DNA of 10,696 nucleotides from contig CAMQBR010000062.1 in NCBI GenBank assembly GCA_946999045.1, forward strand, positions 1-10,696, written 5' to 3'. The stretch is from an uncultured Prevotella sp. (GTDB lineage Bacteria > Bacteroidota > Bacteroidia > Bacteroidales > Bacteroidaceae). The notes under the pieces were generated by a model, which was not told where the DNA came from, did no database searches, and saw only the letters and a program-made list of their open reading frames with translations. This document shows positions 1-6,179 of this stretch, in pieces (positions within the stretch are counted from its first letter, which is position 1; every line of letters starts with the position of its first letter). The position numbers were made by a program, and so were the translations under genes.

Positions 1-49
1 CCTCAAAAATAGTCTCACAATCTGTCAAAGCTAATTTATAGAACCGCCC
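1..49. repeat. Right end of a MITE-like inverted-repeat element (left part outside window)
   Basis: The last 17 bases (33-49) match the right terminal repeat of the complete element at 2258-2335. The shared stretch runs inwards through the TCACAATCTGTCAAAGC motif with one mismatch, next to the terminal repeat. The orientation is the same as that copy. The left terminal repeat should lie before position 1. The end of the repeat is 10 bp from the fic stop codon. No transposase is visible, so this is a non-autonomous repeat. Confidence 0.75.
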
Positions 50-59
50 TTAATTAATT

Positions 60-905
60 TTATCTTCTGAAATGGCGACGGGGTTTCTTTTCTTCTTTCT
101 CTTCCTCCTCTTCCATAGATAACTTGTAATTATCGATTTCCTGTTGAAGATTATTGGTATGTTCTTTGAACATAAAATCTTGAAACGGCAAACATGAACC
201 TTTCTCTCTTGATTCAACCAAGGCTTCGATGTATTCGACTTTGTCCTCTTTCAAAACCTTACAGGGAACCAGTCCAAACTCATTCTGAATATGATTCATT
301 ATCAACCTCGACATCCTGCCATTACCGTCTACCCATGGATGAATCGTTACGAGCTTCAGATGTGCGTCAAAACTCAACTGGTATTGTTTGTATATATCTG
401 GATTTTTTAATAATTGTTCCCGTCTTTCGTTTATTTCCTCACAGAAATCTTTTAGTCTTTGTGGTACTTTCAGGTGGTTCATATATGATTTTCCACCTGC
501 CTCAGCTGTTACGTTTACCAGGCGCAAATCTCCTTTTGAGGAGTCAAATGTTCCTCCAAGCGTACTGTATGCAGTCCCAGTTCTTCTCATGACTATTGAT
601 GACAGCTCTTTTAGCATATCAATGGAGAAAGGCGTATGTGTCCTTGCCATGTCCATGCTTCTTTCGTAGGCAGCCTTTAGGTCAAGGTTCATGTTTTGCT
701 CTATAATGCTTTTACCTTTGGCAGAAAGACCTTCATCAAAAAGCAACTGGTTCTCTATCTCGGTCATCGTAGATCCCTCGATAGCCGTTGAATGCGTTAT
801 GATAGAATAGAGATAGAATTTTTCATAGTCTATCTGTTCTTGGAAGCCCAAACGCTTATATTCTTCCAGTGTATCTAAAATTTCTTGCTTGTTCATCATT
901 GTCAT
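60..905 (-). CDS. Fic family protein, class II (N-terminal inhibitory motif), probable protein adenylyltransferase
   Basis: This 281-residue protein carries the Fic core motif HPWVDGNGRMSR at residues 189-200. The histidine is the catalytic base and the GNGR loop binds the phosphates of ATP. Fic enzymes usually transfer AMP to a hydroxyl side chain of a target protein. Residues 39-44 read STAIEG, which fits the [S/T]xxxE[G/N] inhibitory helix. Because it sits before the Fic core, this is a class II enzyme that blocks itself, and no separate antitoxin gene is expected or seen. The stretch around residues 112-132 probably forms the target-binding flap. The C-terminus has an acidic run (EEEEEKEE, from 265) followed by a basic tail (PRRHFRR), unusual and of unknown role. 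There is no C-terminal winged helix. The gene stands alone and ends 10 bp from a MITE end. ATG at 905 is used; further in-frame ATGs lie at 899 and 896, so the exact start is uncertain. The target protein cannot be predicted. Confidence 0.93.
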   Translation of the reverse strand: MTMMNKQEILDTLEEYKRLGFQEQIDYEKFYLYSIITHSTAIEGSTMTEIENQLLFDEGLSAKGKSIIEQNMNLDLKAAYERSMDMARTHTPFSIDMLKELSSIVMRRTGTAYSTLGGTFDSSKGDLRLVNVTAEAGGKSYMNHLKVPQRLKDFCEEINERREQLLKNPDIYKQYQLSFDAHLKLVTIHPWVDGNGRMSRLIMNHIQNEFGLVPCKVLKEDKVEYIEALVESREKGSCLPFQDFMFKEHTNNLQQEIDNYKLSMEEEEEKEEKKPRRHFRR

Positions 906-1287
906 GAATTTACCTTTTCATGCCAGCAAATATATTAAATTACGGTCAATAAAACAATTTTTCATTGAAAAAGTGGTCTTGCAGGAATTTTTGCCAAACC
1001 ACGTGCTTGCATGGTTACTATTGGTTAGCAGACCCTACATATATGTGGATGTTGATGGGAATAAGAAAAGATTTTTAAAGTTATCATCTCACATCGAGCC
1101 TTATGATGGGAGTATAAGTAATCTCAATTGTGCTTTTTTGTCTTCCACGCCCTGTGCCACCTATTATGGCAGGACGTTACAGATGCCTGGTTCGACAAGT
1201 AAATTCCATTTGCATGATTTTGATGGCATATTTACGGGTTATTCAATATTTCCGATGAAAGAGAAGCCTAAAGGCTCAACCCGATAA
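889..1287 (+). CDS. Doubtful open reading frame, unknown function
   Basis: A 132-codon open frame lies between fic and the tmRNA gene, with in-frame ATGs at 889 and 904. The first overlaps the start of fic on the other strand, and the frame crosses the fic promoter. I do not recognise the product. It has no signal peptide, no clear domain and no repeated motif, and I see no TAnnTTTG box at a useful distance upstream. It may be chance or the remains of a decayed gene. The case for it is only that a run of this length without stops is somewhat unlikely in AT-rich DNA. The minus strand opposite holds no long frame either. The rest of the 906-1553 gap holds only small inverted repeats and the tmRNA promoter. 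Confidence 0.15.
   Translation: MFIIVMNLPFHASKYIKLRSIKQFFIEKVVLQEFLPNHVLAWLLLVSRPYIYVDVDGNKKRFLKLSSHIEPYDGSISNLNCAFLSSTPCATYYGRTLQMPGSTSKFHLHDFDGIFTGYSIFPMKEKPKGSTR
927..958 (-). promoter_or_regulatory. Probable promoter of the fic gene
   Basis: Read on the minus strand, TATATTTG at 934-927 is a perfect match to the Bacteroidota -7 box TAnnTTTG. A weak -33 box, ATTG, lies at 958-955 with a 20-base spacer. Transcription would begin about 15 bases before the fic ATG, giving a very short leader. Confidence 0.5.
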
Positions 1288-1318
1288 AGGGGGCGTTGGC
1301 ATTGCTGAAAGGCGTTGG

Positions 1319-1403
1319 AAGGTTTCAAAGGTAAAGAATAACAACATAAAATAAATGCACTACCAAGCAAAAAGCTGGAATTTAGAACGCTACTTGAAAC
1401 CTT
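1319..1403. repeat. Imperfect stem: 10-bp inverted repeat upstream of tmRNA
   Basis: AAGGTTTCAA at 1319-1328 is matched in reverse complement by TTGAAACCTT at 1394-1403, 65 bp apart. Just before it, GGCGTTGG occurs twice (1302-1309 and 1311-1318). The function is unknown; this could be a decayed repeat element or chance. Confidence 0.35.
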
Positions 1404-1408
1404 TTACT

Positions 1409-1425
1409 TACGTTTTACAAACGTA
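1409..1425. promoter_or_regulatory. Operator-like palindrome upstream of the tmRNA promoter
   Basis: TACGTTT-TAC-AAACGTA is a perfect 7-bp inverted repeat with a 3-base centre. It lies 50 bp before the -33 box of the tmRNA promoter. Its size and symmetry suit a dimeric regulator, but no regulator is identified. Confidence 0.3.
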
Positions 1426-1474
1426 GTTGCATTTTGAAGTTGAATTTACACCATTAAAATATTTAGAAAAATAG

Positions 1475-1505
1475 TTTGCATTACAATGAAAAGATACTAT
1501 CTTTG
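1475..1505 (+). promoter_or_regulatory. Promoter of tmRNA (Bacteroidota -33/-7 type)
   Basis: TTTG at 1475-1478 and TATCTTTG at 1498-1505 match both boxes of the Bacteroidota housekeeping promoter exactly, with the preferred 19-base spacer. The predicted start lies near 1512. The transcript would have a 5' leader of about 40 bases, normally removed by RNase P to give the mature tmRNA end at 1554. Confidence 0.85.
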
Positions 1506-1553
1506 CAAACTGAATAAGTACCTTAAAAACTTATGTCAATAGTTAAACTTAAT

Positions 1554-1951
1554 GGGGTTGACTGGATTTGACAGCGGGATGAAATGGTATGTAAGCATGC
1601 GGAGCTTCGGTTGTTGTCTCCTAAATCATAGCAATCAACAATTTAATTGGCGAAAATAATTACGCTCTCGCTGCCTAATCGAAGTATAGTAGATTACTGG
1701 CTTTATCCCGTCAATAGTTGATGGGACGAGACATCGCTCCAAGGATGTTGTTCCGAATCTAAGGAAAAAGCGGTGCAGGTAAATCGGAAATAGTTATGGT
1801 AAGCCTCGTTGCCATGATGAATTTCAGAGGATAAGGTTACGGTTGGTGGTCTGAGTCTTGCCGTAACACGAAAACTAAAGGTTAGAATAAGCATGTAGAA
1901 AGCGTATGGTTTCCCTGTTTGGACGAGGGTTCGAATCCCTCCAGCTCCACA
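1554..1951 (+). ncRNA. ssrA: tmRNA (transfer-messenger RNA)
   Basis: tmRNA frees ribosomes stalled on broken mRNAs. It acts first as alanyl-tRNA and then as a short message that tags the unfinished protein for proteolysis, working with SmpB. The 5' end GGGGTTGACTGGATTTGAC is the conserved tmRNA start. The first seven bases pair with CAGCTCC at 1942-1948 (one G-U pair) to form the acceptor stem, and A1949 is the discriminator base. The T arm contains GGTTCGAATCC (1928-1938). The genome continues C-A-A after the discriminator, so the CCA end is apparently added after transcription. The tag frame at 1649-1678 encodes GENNYALAA. The molecule is one piece of about 396 bases, a usual length. I did not fold the pseudoknots. 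The gene has its own promoter and terminator. Confidence 0.97.
1649..1678 (+). other. ssrA: tmRNA proteolysis tag reading frame
   Basis: The resume codon GGC at 1649 starts the tag Gly-Glu-Asn-Asn-Tyr-Ala-Leu-Ala-Ala and TAA at 1676-1678 ends it. With the alanine carried by tmRNA the peptide is AGENNYALAA. The LAA end is the usual signal for ClpXP-type proteases. To my knowledge this tag is typical of Prevotella and Porphyromonas. Confidence 0.95.
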
Positions 1952-1963
1952 ATTGCTTATAAT

Positions 1964-2000
1964 AAAAGTCCGTAAGCTACAATTACTTACGGACTTTTTT
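1964..2000 (+). terminator. Intrinsic terminator of tmRNA
   Basis: A 13-bp perfect stem has its left arm at 1964-1976 and its right arm at 1986-1998 around a 9-base loop, and ends in a run of six T (1995-2000). It begins 13 bases after the mature tmRNA end. Confidence 0.93.
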
Positions 2001-2013
2001 AGTACCTATCAAA

Positions 2014-2051
2014 TTTTTTTGCCCCATTTTTTTGCCCCACTTTTTACTCCA
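2014..2051. repeat. Short tandem repeat, T7-GCCCCA
   Basis: TTTTTTTGCCCCA occurs twice back to back (2014-2026 and 2027-2039). A decayed third unit, CTTTTTACTCCA, follows at 2040-2051. From 2052 to 2185 I see only AT-rich DNA with a 9-bp inverted repeat around 2056-2078 (AAATATTTT / AAAATATTT) and no gene. Confidence 0.7.
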
Positions 2052-2185
2052 CAGAAATATTTTTTATGAAAATATTTTGTATTTGTGTGAAGATTTTCTT
2101 GAATTTACATCTTACGAAATAGTTCATTATAATGAGTTTGAGAATAATTATGAAATGGAGAGGACCCTGCTCTTGATTTTTTTTA

Positions 2186-2438
2186 GGCTGATTCTATAAA
2201 TTAGTTTTGTTAGCTTTTAAGTCAAAAACTGCGCAAGCTGAATACAATCAAACTTATGGGCGGTTCTATAAATTACCATCTGACTTCAAAAAAAAAAGTT
2301 TCACAATCTGTCAAAGCGAATTTATAGAACCGCCCTTATTTGAATTGTTGATGAGCAGCCTGTTTTCTATAAAAAAGCCAAAAGATAGCAAAACGAAAAA
2401 AGACTCACAACAGATGATGGTATTTTATAGAATCAGCC
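2186..2438. repeat. MITE-like element (outer), interrupted by a second copy
   Basis: GGCTGATTCTATAAA at 2186-2200 and its exact reverse complement at 2424-2438 form 15-bp terminal inverted repeats. A possible 3-bp target duplication, TTA, flanks them (2183-2185 and 2439-2441). Without the inserted copy the element would be about 170 bp. Its termini share TTCTATAAA with the inner element, so both belong to one family. No transposase is encoded; the short frames across it are not credible genes. The right end is 6 bp from the dgt stop codon, so the hairpin could also end dgt or antisense transcripts. Confidence 0.8.
2258..2335. repeat. MITE-like element (inner), 78 bp, inserted in the outer copy
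   Basis: GGGCGGTTCTATAAATT at 2258-2274 and its perfect reverse complement at 2319-2335 are 17-bp terminal inverted repeats. TTAT at 2254-2257 and 2336-2339 is a 4-bp direct duplication exactly at the ends, the mark of a transposition event. The middle holds an A10 run and TCACAATCTGTCAAAGC, which is also found at 14-30 beside the element end at the window start. The element is too short to encode a protein and must be moved by a transposase encoded elsewhere. Confidence 0.85.
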
Positions 2439-2444
2439 TTAAAA

Positions 2445-3782
2445 TTATACCACTGGCAGCGAGATGCCATTAATCTTTTGATAGATATCTAAGGCAAACA
2501 CATCTGTCATACCACTCACGTAATCAATAACTGCCATGATACGTGTTTCAAGGTCATTACTCTGTATATCATACTGACTACTAAAGCGGCGCATCAACTC
2601 TTGTGAATAGAAACGAGAAGGGTTAACAGCAGCTTCAATAAGCGTTTCCATGAGCGTTTGCAGTATTTTGTAACCTGCTAATTCTATATCCAAAACAGGT
2701 TTGCTGTGGTAGATACGCTTAAAAGACAGTTCGGCACAATGACGATAAGCCTGTTGCTGAATGGTATTGATATGGTCAATGAGACATCCTTCAAACGTTC
2801 CATTCAAAATATCCTCTTCATTATCAACAAAAGCAGCAACACATTCGTTTTCCAGTTTGCCAACAGCACAAGCACGCATATACACTACCTTTTCGTTATT
2901 ATCCGTTAATCCCTCATCAATAATTCGCTGTTTGATGTGTTGCTGCGTGTTGACATCAAAAAAGTTGAGAAGTAGTTGTTCGGTTTCATCAAACGAGAGG
3001 AGCTTTAGTTTGTGAGCATCTTCAATATCCATTATTTCGTAACAAATGTCATCAGCGGCTTCGACAAGATAAACCAATGGATGGCGAGCATAACGCAAAG
3101 GCTCATTATTAGCAGACATTTTTTTGATACCTAACTCAGTGGCAACCTTCACATAAGTGCTTTCTTCTGATGCAAAGAACCCAAATTTTCCATGATTGCC
3201 AGCCCTACTACTGATAAAAGGATATTTTACAATACTGGCAAGGGTAGAGTAAGTCATGACAAATCCGCCAATGCGTCGACCTTTAAATTGGTGAGTTAGT
3301 AATCTGAAAGCATTGGCATTACCCTCAAAATGTGTAATGTCATTCCAAAAACGGGGATGTAGTTGACCTTTCAGATAGTTTCCTGCACCCTCAGTGAAAA
3401 AGGTTTGAATGGCTTTCTCGCCACTGTGTCCAAACGGAGGATTTCCCATATCGTGTGCCAAACAAGCCGTACTTACGATGGTACCAATCTGTTCGAACAG
3501 TGTTCCACATAGTTCAGGATGCTTATCGCATAGCTGGGTCATTACATCATTGCCCAGCGACATACCTACGGATGCCACTTCCAGCGAGTGGGTTAAGCGG
3601 TTGTGTACAAAGATAGACCCTGGAAGTGGAAATACTTGTGTCTTGTTTTGCATACGACGGAATGGCGCAGAAAAGATAAGCCTATCGTAATCGCGCTTAA
3701 ACTCCGAACGGTCATCATGTCGTTCGGCATGTTTAATTTCTTGTCCTAATCGTTTGTTGGATATTAAAGATTGCCATTTCAT
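2445..3782 (-). CDS. dgt: Deoxyguanosinetriphosphate triphosphohydrolase (dGTPase), HD domain
   Basis: The enzyme splits dGTP into deoxyguanosine and triphosphate in the cytoplasm and so trims the dNTP pool. The HD-domain metal ligands are visible: H65 in RLTHSLEV, H110-D111 in LAHDMGNPPFGH, and an aspartate near residue 244 in EAADDICYEI. The N-terminal FRRMQNKTQVF stretch and the conserved H119 are also typical of Dgt-family proteins. The length, 445 residues, is normal, with no sign of damage. I chose ATG at 3782 rather than the in-frame GTG at 3788, because the GTG overlaps a -7 promoter box and MKWQSLI is a normal start for the family. The gene diverges from dut, another nucleotide-pool enzyme. 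Its stop codon lies 6 bp from the outer MITE. Some Dgt relatives act against phages by draining dNTPs, but the conserved neighbourhood suggests a housekeeping role here. Confidence 0.95.
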   Translation of the reverse strand: MKWQSLISNKRLGQEIKHAERHDDRSEFKRDYDRLIFSAPFRRMQNKTQVFPLPGSIFVHNRLTHSLEVASVGMSLGNDVMTQLCDKHPELCGTLFEQIGTIVSTACLAHDMGNPPFGHSGEKAIQTFFTEGAGNYLKGQLHPRFWNDITHFEGNANAFRLLTHQFKGRRIGGFVMTYSTLASIVKYPFISSRAGNHGKFGFFASEESTYVKVATELGIKKMSANNEPLRYARHPLVYLVEAADDICYEIMDIEDAHKLKLLSFDETEQLLLNFFDVNTQQHIKQRIIDEGLTDNNEKVVYMRACAVGKLENECVAAFVDNEEDILNGTFEGCLIDHINTIQQQAYRHCAELSFKRIYHSKPVLDIELAGYKILQTLMETLIEAAVNPSRFYSQELMRRFSSQYDIQSNDLETRIMAVIDYVSGMTDVFALDIYQKINGISLPVV

Positions 3783-3787
3783 AATCA

Positions 3788-3795
3788 CAAATATA
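3788..3795 (-). promoter_or_regulatory. Probable -7 box of dgt, suggesting a leaderless mRNA
   Basis: On the minus strand TATATTTG at 3795-3788 matches TAnnTTTG. No good TTTG -33 box is seen 19 bases upstream. Transcription would start at or within a base or two of the ATG at 3782, leaving no room for a leader. Confidence 0.45.
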
Positions 3796-3859
3796 GTGTT
3801 ATTTTGTGTAATTTGTGGCTTTTTAATAACAAAAAGCGCATATTATGGCAATTATTAGC

Positions 3860-3867
3860 TATTTTTG
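3860..3867 (+). promoter_or_regulatory. Probable -7 box of the dut operon
   Basis: TATTTTTG fits the TAnnTTTG box; the -33 box is not evident. It gives a leader of roughly 54 bases before the dut ATG. TATTATG (3841-3847) and CATAATA (3868-3874) form an inverted repeat around the box and could be an operator, but AT-rich sequence makes chance likely. Confidence 0.4.
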
Positions 3868-3928
3868 CATAATAAAGGTGCTTATAAGTAAAATTAATAG
3901 CTTGTGAGCTTTTTGAATAATAAGAAAA

Positions 3929-4366
3929 ATGATACAAATAAAAATAATCAATAAAAGTCATCATCCGCTACCACAATATGCTACAGAGCAGAGCGCAGGA
4001 ATGGATTTGAGAGCCAACTTAGAAGAGGTAATTGTATTGAAACCCTTGGAGCGTATACTCGTTCCAACGGGATTGTATATGGCTTTACCCCAAGGATATG
4101 AAGCACAAATACGACCGCGCAGTGGATTGGCATTGAAGCATGGCATAACAGTTTTGAATACACCAGGTACAATAGATGCCGATTACAGAGGTGAAATAAA
4201 GGTTCTGCTTATTAACTTCTCACAGCAAAATTTTGTGATAAACGATGGTGAACGCATTGCACAAATGGTAATAGCACGTCATGAGCAAGGTGTGTTTGAT
4301 AAAGTTGCCATATTAGATAAAACCGAAAGGGGCGAAGGTGGCTATGGGCATACAGGAGTAAAATAG
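3929..4366 (+). CDS. dut: dUTP diphosphatase (dUTPase), trimeric type
   Basis: This enzyme turns dUTP into dUMP and pyrophosphate, which keeps uracil out of DNA and supplies dUMP for dTMP synthesis. All five trimeric dUTPase motifs are present in order: AGMDLRA (23-29), RPRSGLALKHG (62-72), PGTIDADYRGEIKV (79-92) with the catalytic aspartate, GERIAQMVI (107-115), and the C-terminal RGEGGYGHTG (134-143). In motif 5 a histidine replaces the more common serine (GSTG); I recall the same in other Bacteroidales, so activity is not in doubt. At 145 residues the length is normal for the family. It is the first gene of an operon whose next gene starts 4 bp after its stop. It diverges from dgt. The active site forms between subunits of a homotrimer in the cytoplasm. 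Confidence 0.97.
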   Translation: MIQIKIINKSHHPLPQYATEQSAGMDLRANLEEVIVLKPLERILVPTGLYMALPQGYEAQIRPRSGLALKHGITVLNTPGTIDADYRGEIKVLLINFSQQNFVINDGERIAQMVIARHEQGVFDKVAILDKTERGEGGYGHTGVK

Positions 4367-4370
4367 ACAG

Positions 4371-6179
4371 ATGATTAAGGTAAACAAGACTAAAAAGAGT
4401 AAGATGAGTATGCGTATGGTGTGCATGGCATGGATGCTATATGCACTAATAGGTATGGCTATGCCTATGAAGGCACAAGATACAAAAGAACAAGTGATGA
4501 CTGAAGATAGCTTACAGCAACTGTTTAGTCAGAATAAGCAACTGCGTTATCATTATTTGTTTTTGAAAGCAGTATGCCAAAAGCAAGCAGGTAAAAAGGA
4601 ACTGGCTGCTGATTTGCTGCACCAGTGTATGGCACTCAACCCCAAAGCAGCCGAAACTTATTATCTACAAGGACAGTTATATAAGGAAGAACAAAAAGAC
4701 ACACTGGCTTTTCAGAACTTTGAAAAGGCTGCAATGCTATGTCCAGAAAATAGTGATTACCAAGAAAAGGTAGCGCAATTTTATATTAAGAGGGGGGCAT
4801 ACGATAAGGCTATCAAGGCTTATGAAAGCATATATGCCACGCACCATGATAGATTGGAAGCACTTTGGTTTTTGGTTCAATTGTACAATCAGCAAAAGGA
4901 TTATGACAAAATGTTGTTAGCTATTGACCATATTGAGCAGACAGAGGGTACTAATATAGACCTTATTTTAACAAAAATGAATATTTACGAAAATAAAGGA
5001 GATAAGAAAAGGTCATATCAAATACTGAAGTCGTTTGTTGATACGCATCCTAACAATGTAGAATATAAGGCGATGTTGGGTAACTGGCTCATGGTAAATA
5101 ATAAACAAAAGAAAGCTTACAAAATATATATGCAAGCTTTCAAGGACGATCCAAACGATGCTTCTGTGTTGTCAGCTTTGTACGATTACTATAATAAGGT
5201 AGGAGAAAAAAATAATGCGCTAAAGCTTCGCAACCGTATCTTGATGAGTAAAGAAACGCCTACTCAAACAAAAATTACTATGTTATATCAGATTGTACGA
5301 AGTAGTGAAGAATGTAAAGGCGATAGTACAGAGGTGTTACAGCTGTTTGATAAAGTGATGCGAGCCAACCCAAAGGAGGTGGAAATAGCTTTGTTGGATG
5401 TTGCTTATATGAAACTAAAAAATTTTTCACAAGATAGTATCAATGCTGTGTTGCAACATGTAATAAGGATAGCTCCCGATAATACAAATGCTCGTTTAAT
5501 GTTGTTACAGTGGTATGTGTCTAAGAAAGACTTGAAAGAGATAATTGAACTCTGCGAGCAAGGAGCACAATTTACTCCTAATGTCATGGCGTATTATTAT
5601 TATCTGGCATGGGCATATATGCAGCAAGAACAGCAACGTAAGGCTATTGATGCACTGAGACGAGGCGTTAGTACCATTAATGCTGAAAGTGATGTGGCAT
5701 TGGTAAGTGAATTTTATGCAATGTTGGGCGATTTGTTACATCAACAAGGTGAAAAAAAATCGGCTTACGAGGCCTACGACAAGTGCTTAAAATATAAAAG
5801 CGATAATATTACCTGCTTAAATAATTATGCTTATTTTTTGAGCGAAGACGGCAAAGATTTACAAAAGGCAGAGCAAATGAGCTATAGGGTAATCAAGGCA
5901 GAACCTAACAATGCCACTTATCTGGATACCTATGCATGGATATTGTTCTTGGAAAAACGTTTTATAGAGGCTAAGTTGTACATAGACCAAGCTGTAAAAA
6001 ATGATACAGACTCAGTGCAAAGTAGTGTGGTATTGGAGCATGCTGGCGACATCTATGCTCTGAACGGACAGATAGAGGGCGCACTTAAATATTGGAATAA
6101 GGCTCTGAAAGTGGCTAAGAAAGAGGATAAAGCTCTTATCCAACGTAAAATAAAATTAAAGAAATATATTGAAAAATGA
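4371..6179 (+). CDS. Secreted tetratricopeptide repeat (TPR) protein
   Basis: This 602-residue protein has a basic N-terminus, a hydrophobic segment (about 17-32) and a likely signal peptidase site after Ala35 (MKA-QD), so it should be exported to the periplasm. A later ATG (Met12 or Met14) would still leave a signal peptide. From about residue 55 to the end it is nearly all helical TPR-like repeats. Clear units include those near 95-125 (AETYYLQGQLYKEE then FQNFEKAAMLCPEN), 128-158, 408-435, 448-478, 482-512 and 553-585. TPRs bind other proteins, so this is probably an adaptor in an envelope complex rather than an enzyme. It starts 4 bp after dut and its end overlaps the next gene by 4 bases (ATGA), which indicates translational coupling to the DUF4292 lipoprotein. 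This gene order is one I recognise from Bacteroidales. Its precise function is not established to my knowledge. Confidence 0.9.
   Translation: MIKVNKTKKSKMSMRMVCMAWMLYALIGMAMPMKAQDTKEQVMTEDSLQQLFSQNKQLRYHYLFLKAVCQKQAGKKELAADLLHQCMALNPKAAETYYLQGQLYKEEQKDTLAFQNFEKAAMLCPENSDYQEKVAQFYIKRGAYDKAIKAYESIYATHHDRLEALWFLVQLYNQQKDYDKMLLAIDHIEQTEGTNIDLILTKMNIYENKGDKKRSYQILKSFVDTHPNNVEYKAMLGNWLMVNNKQKKAYKIYMQAFKDDPNDASVLSALYDYYNKVGEKNNALKLRNRILMSKETPTQTKITMLYQIVRSSEECKGDSTEVLQLFDKVMRANPKEVEIALLDVAYMKLKNFSQDSINAVLQHVIRIAPDNTNARLMLLQWYVSKKDLKEIIELCEQGAQFTPNVMAYYYYLAWAYMQQEQQRKAIDALRRGVSTINAESDVALVSEFYAMLGDLLHQQGEKKSAYEAYDKCLKYKSDNITCLNNYAYFLSEDGKDLQKAEQMSYRVIKAEPNNATYLDTYAWILFLEKRFIEAKLYIDQAVKNDTDSVQSSVVLEHAGDIYALNGQIEGALKYWNKALKVAKKEDKALIQRKIKLKKYIEK

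Noticed and set aside
194..669. Plus-strand frames across fic
   Set aside because: They lie antisense to a clear Fic gene and show no domain or start signal.
2207..2473. 88-codon plus-strand frame over the nested MITEs
   Set aside because: It is made of repeat sequence and runs into the 3' end of dgt; no coding character.
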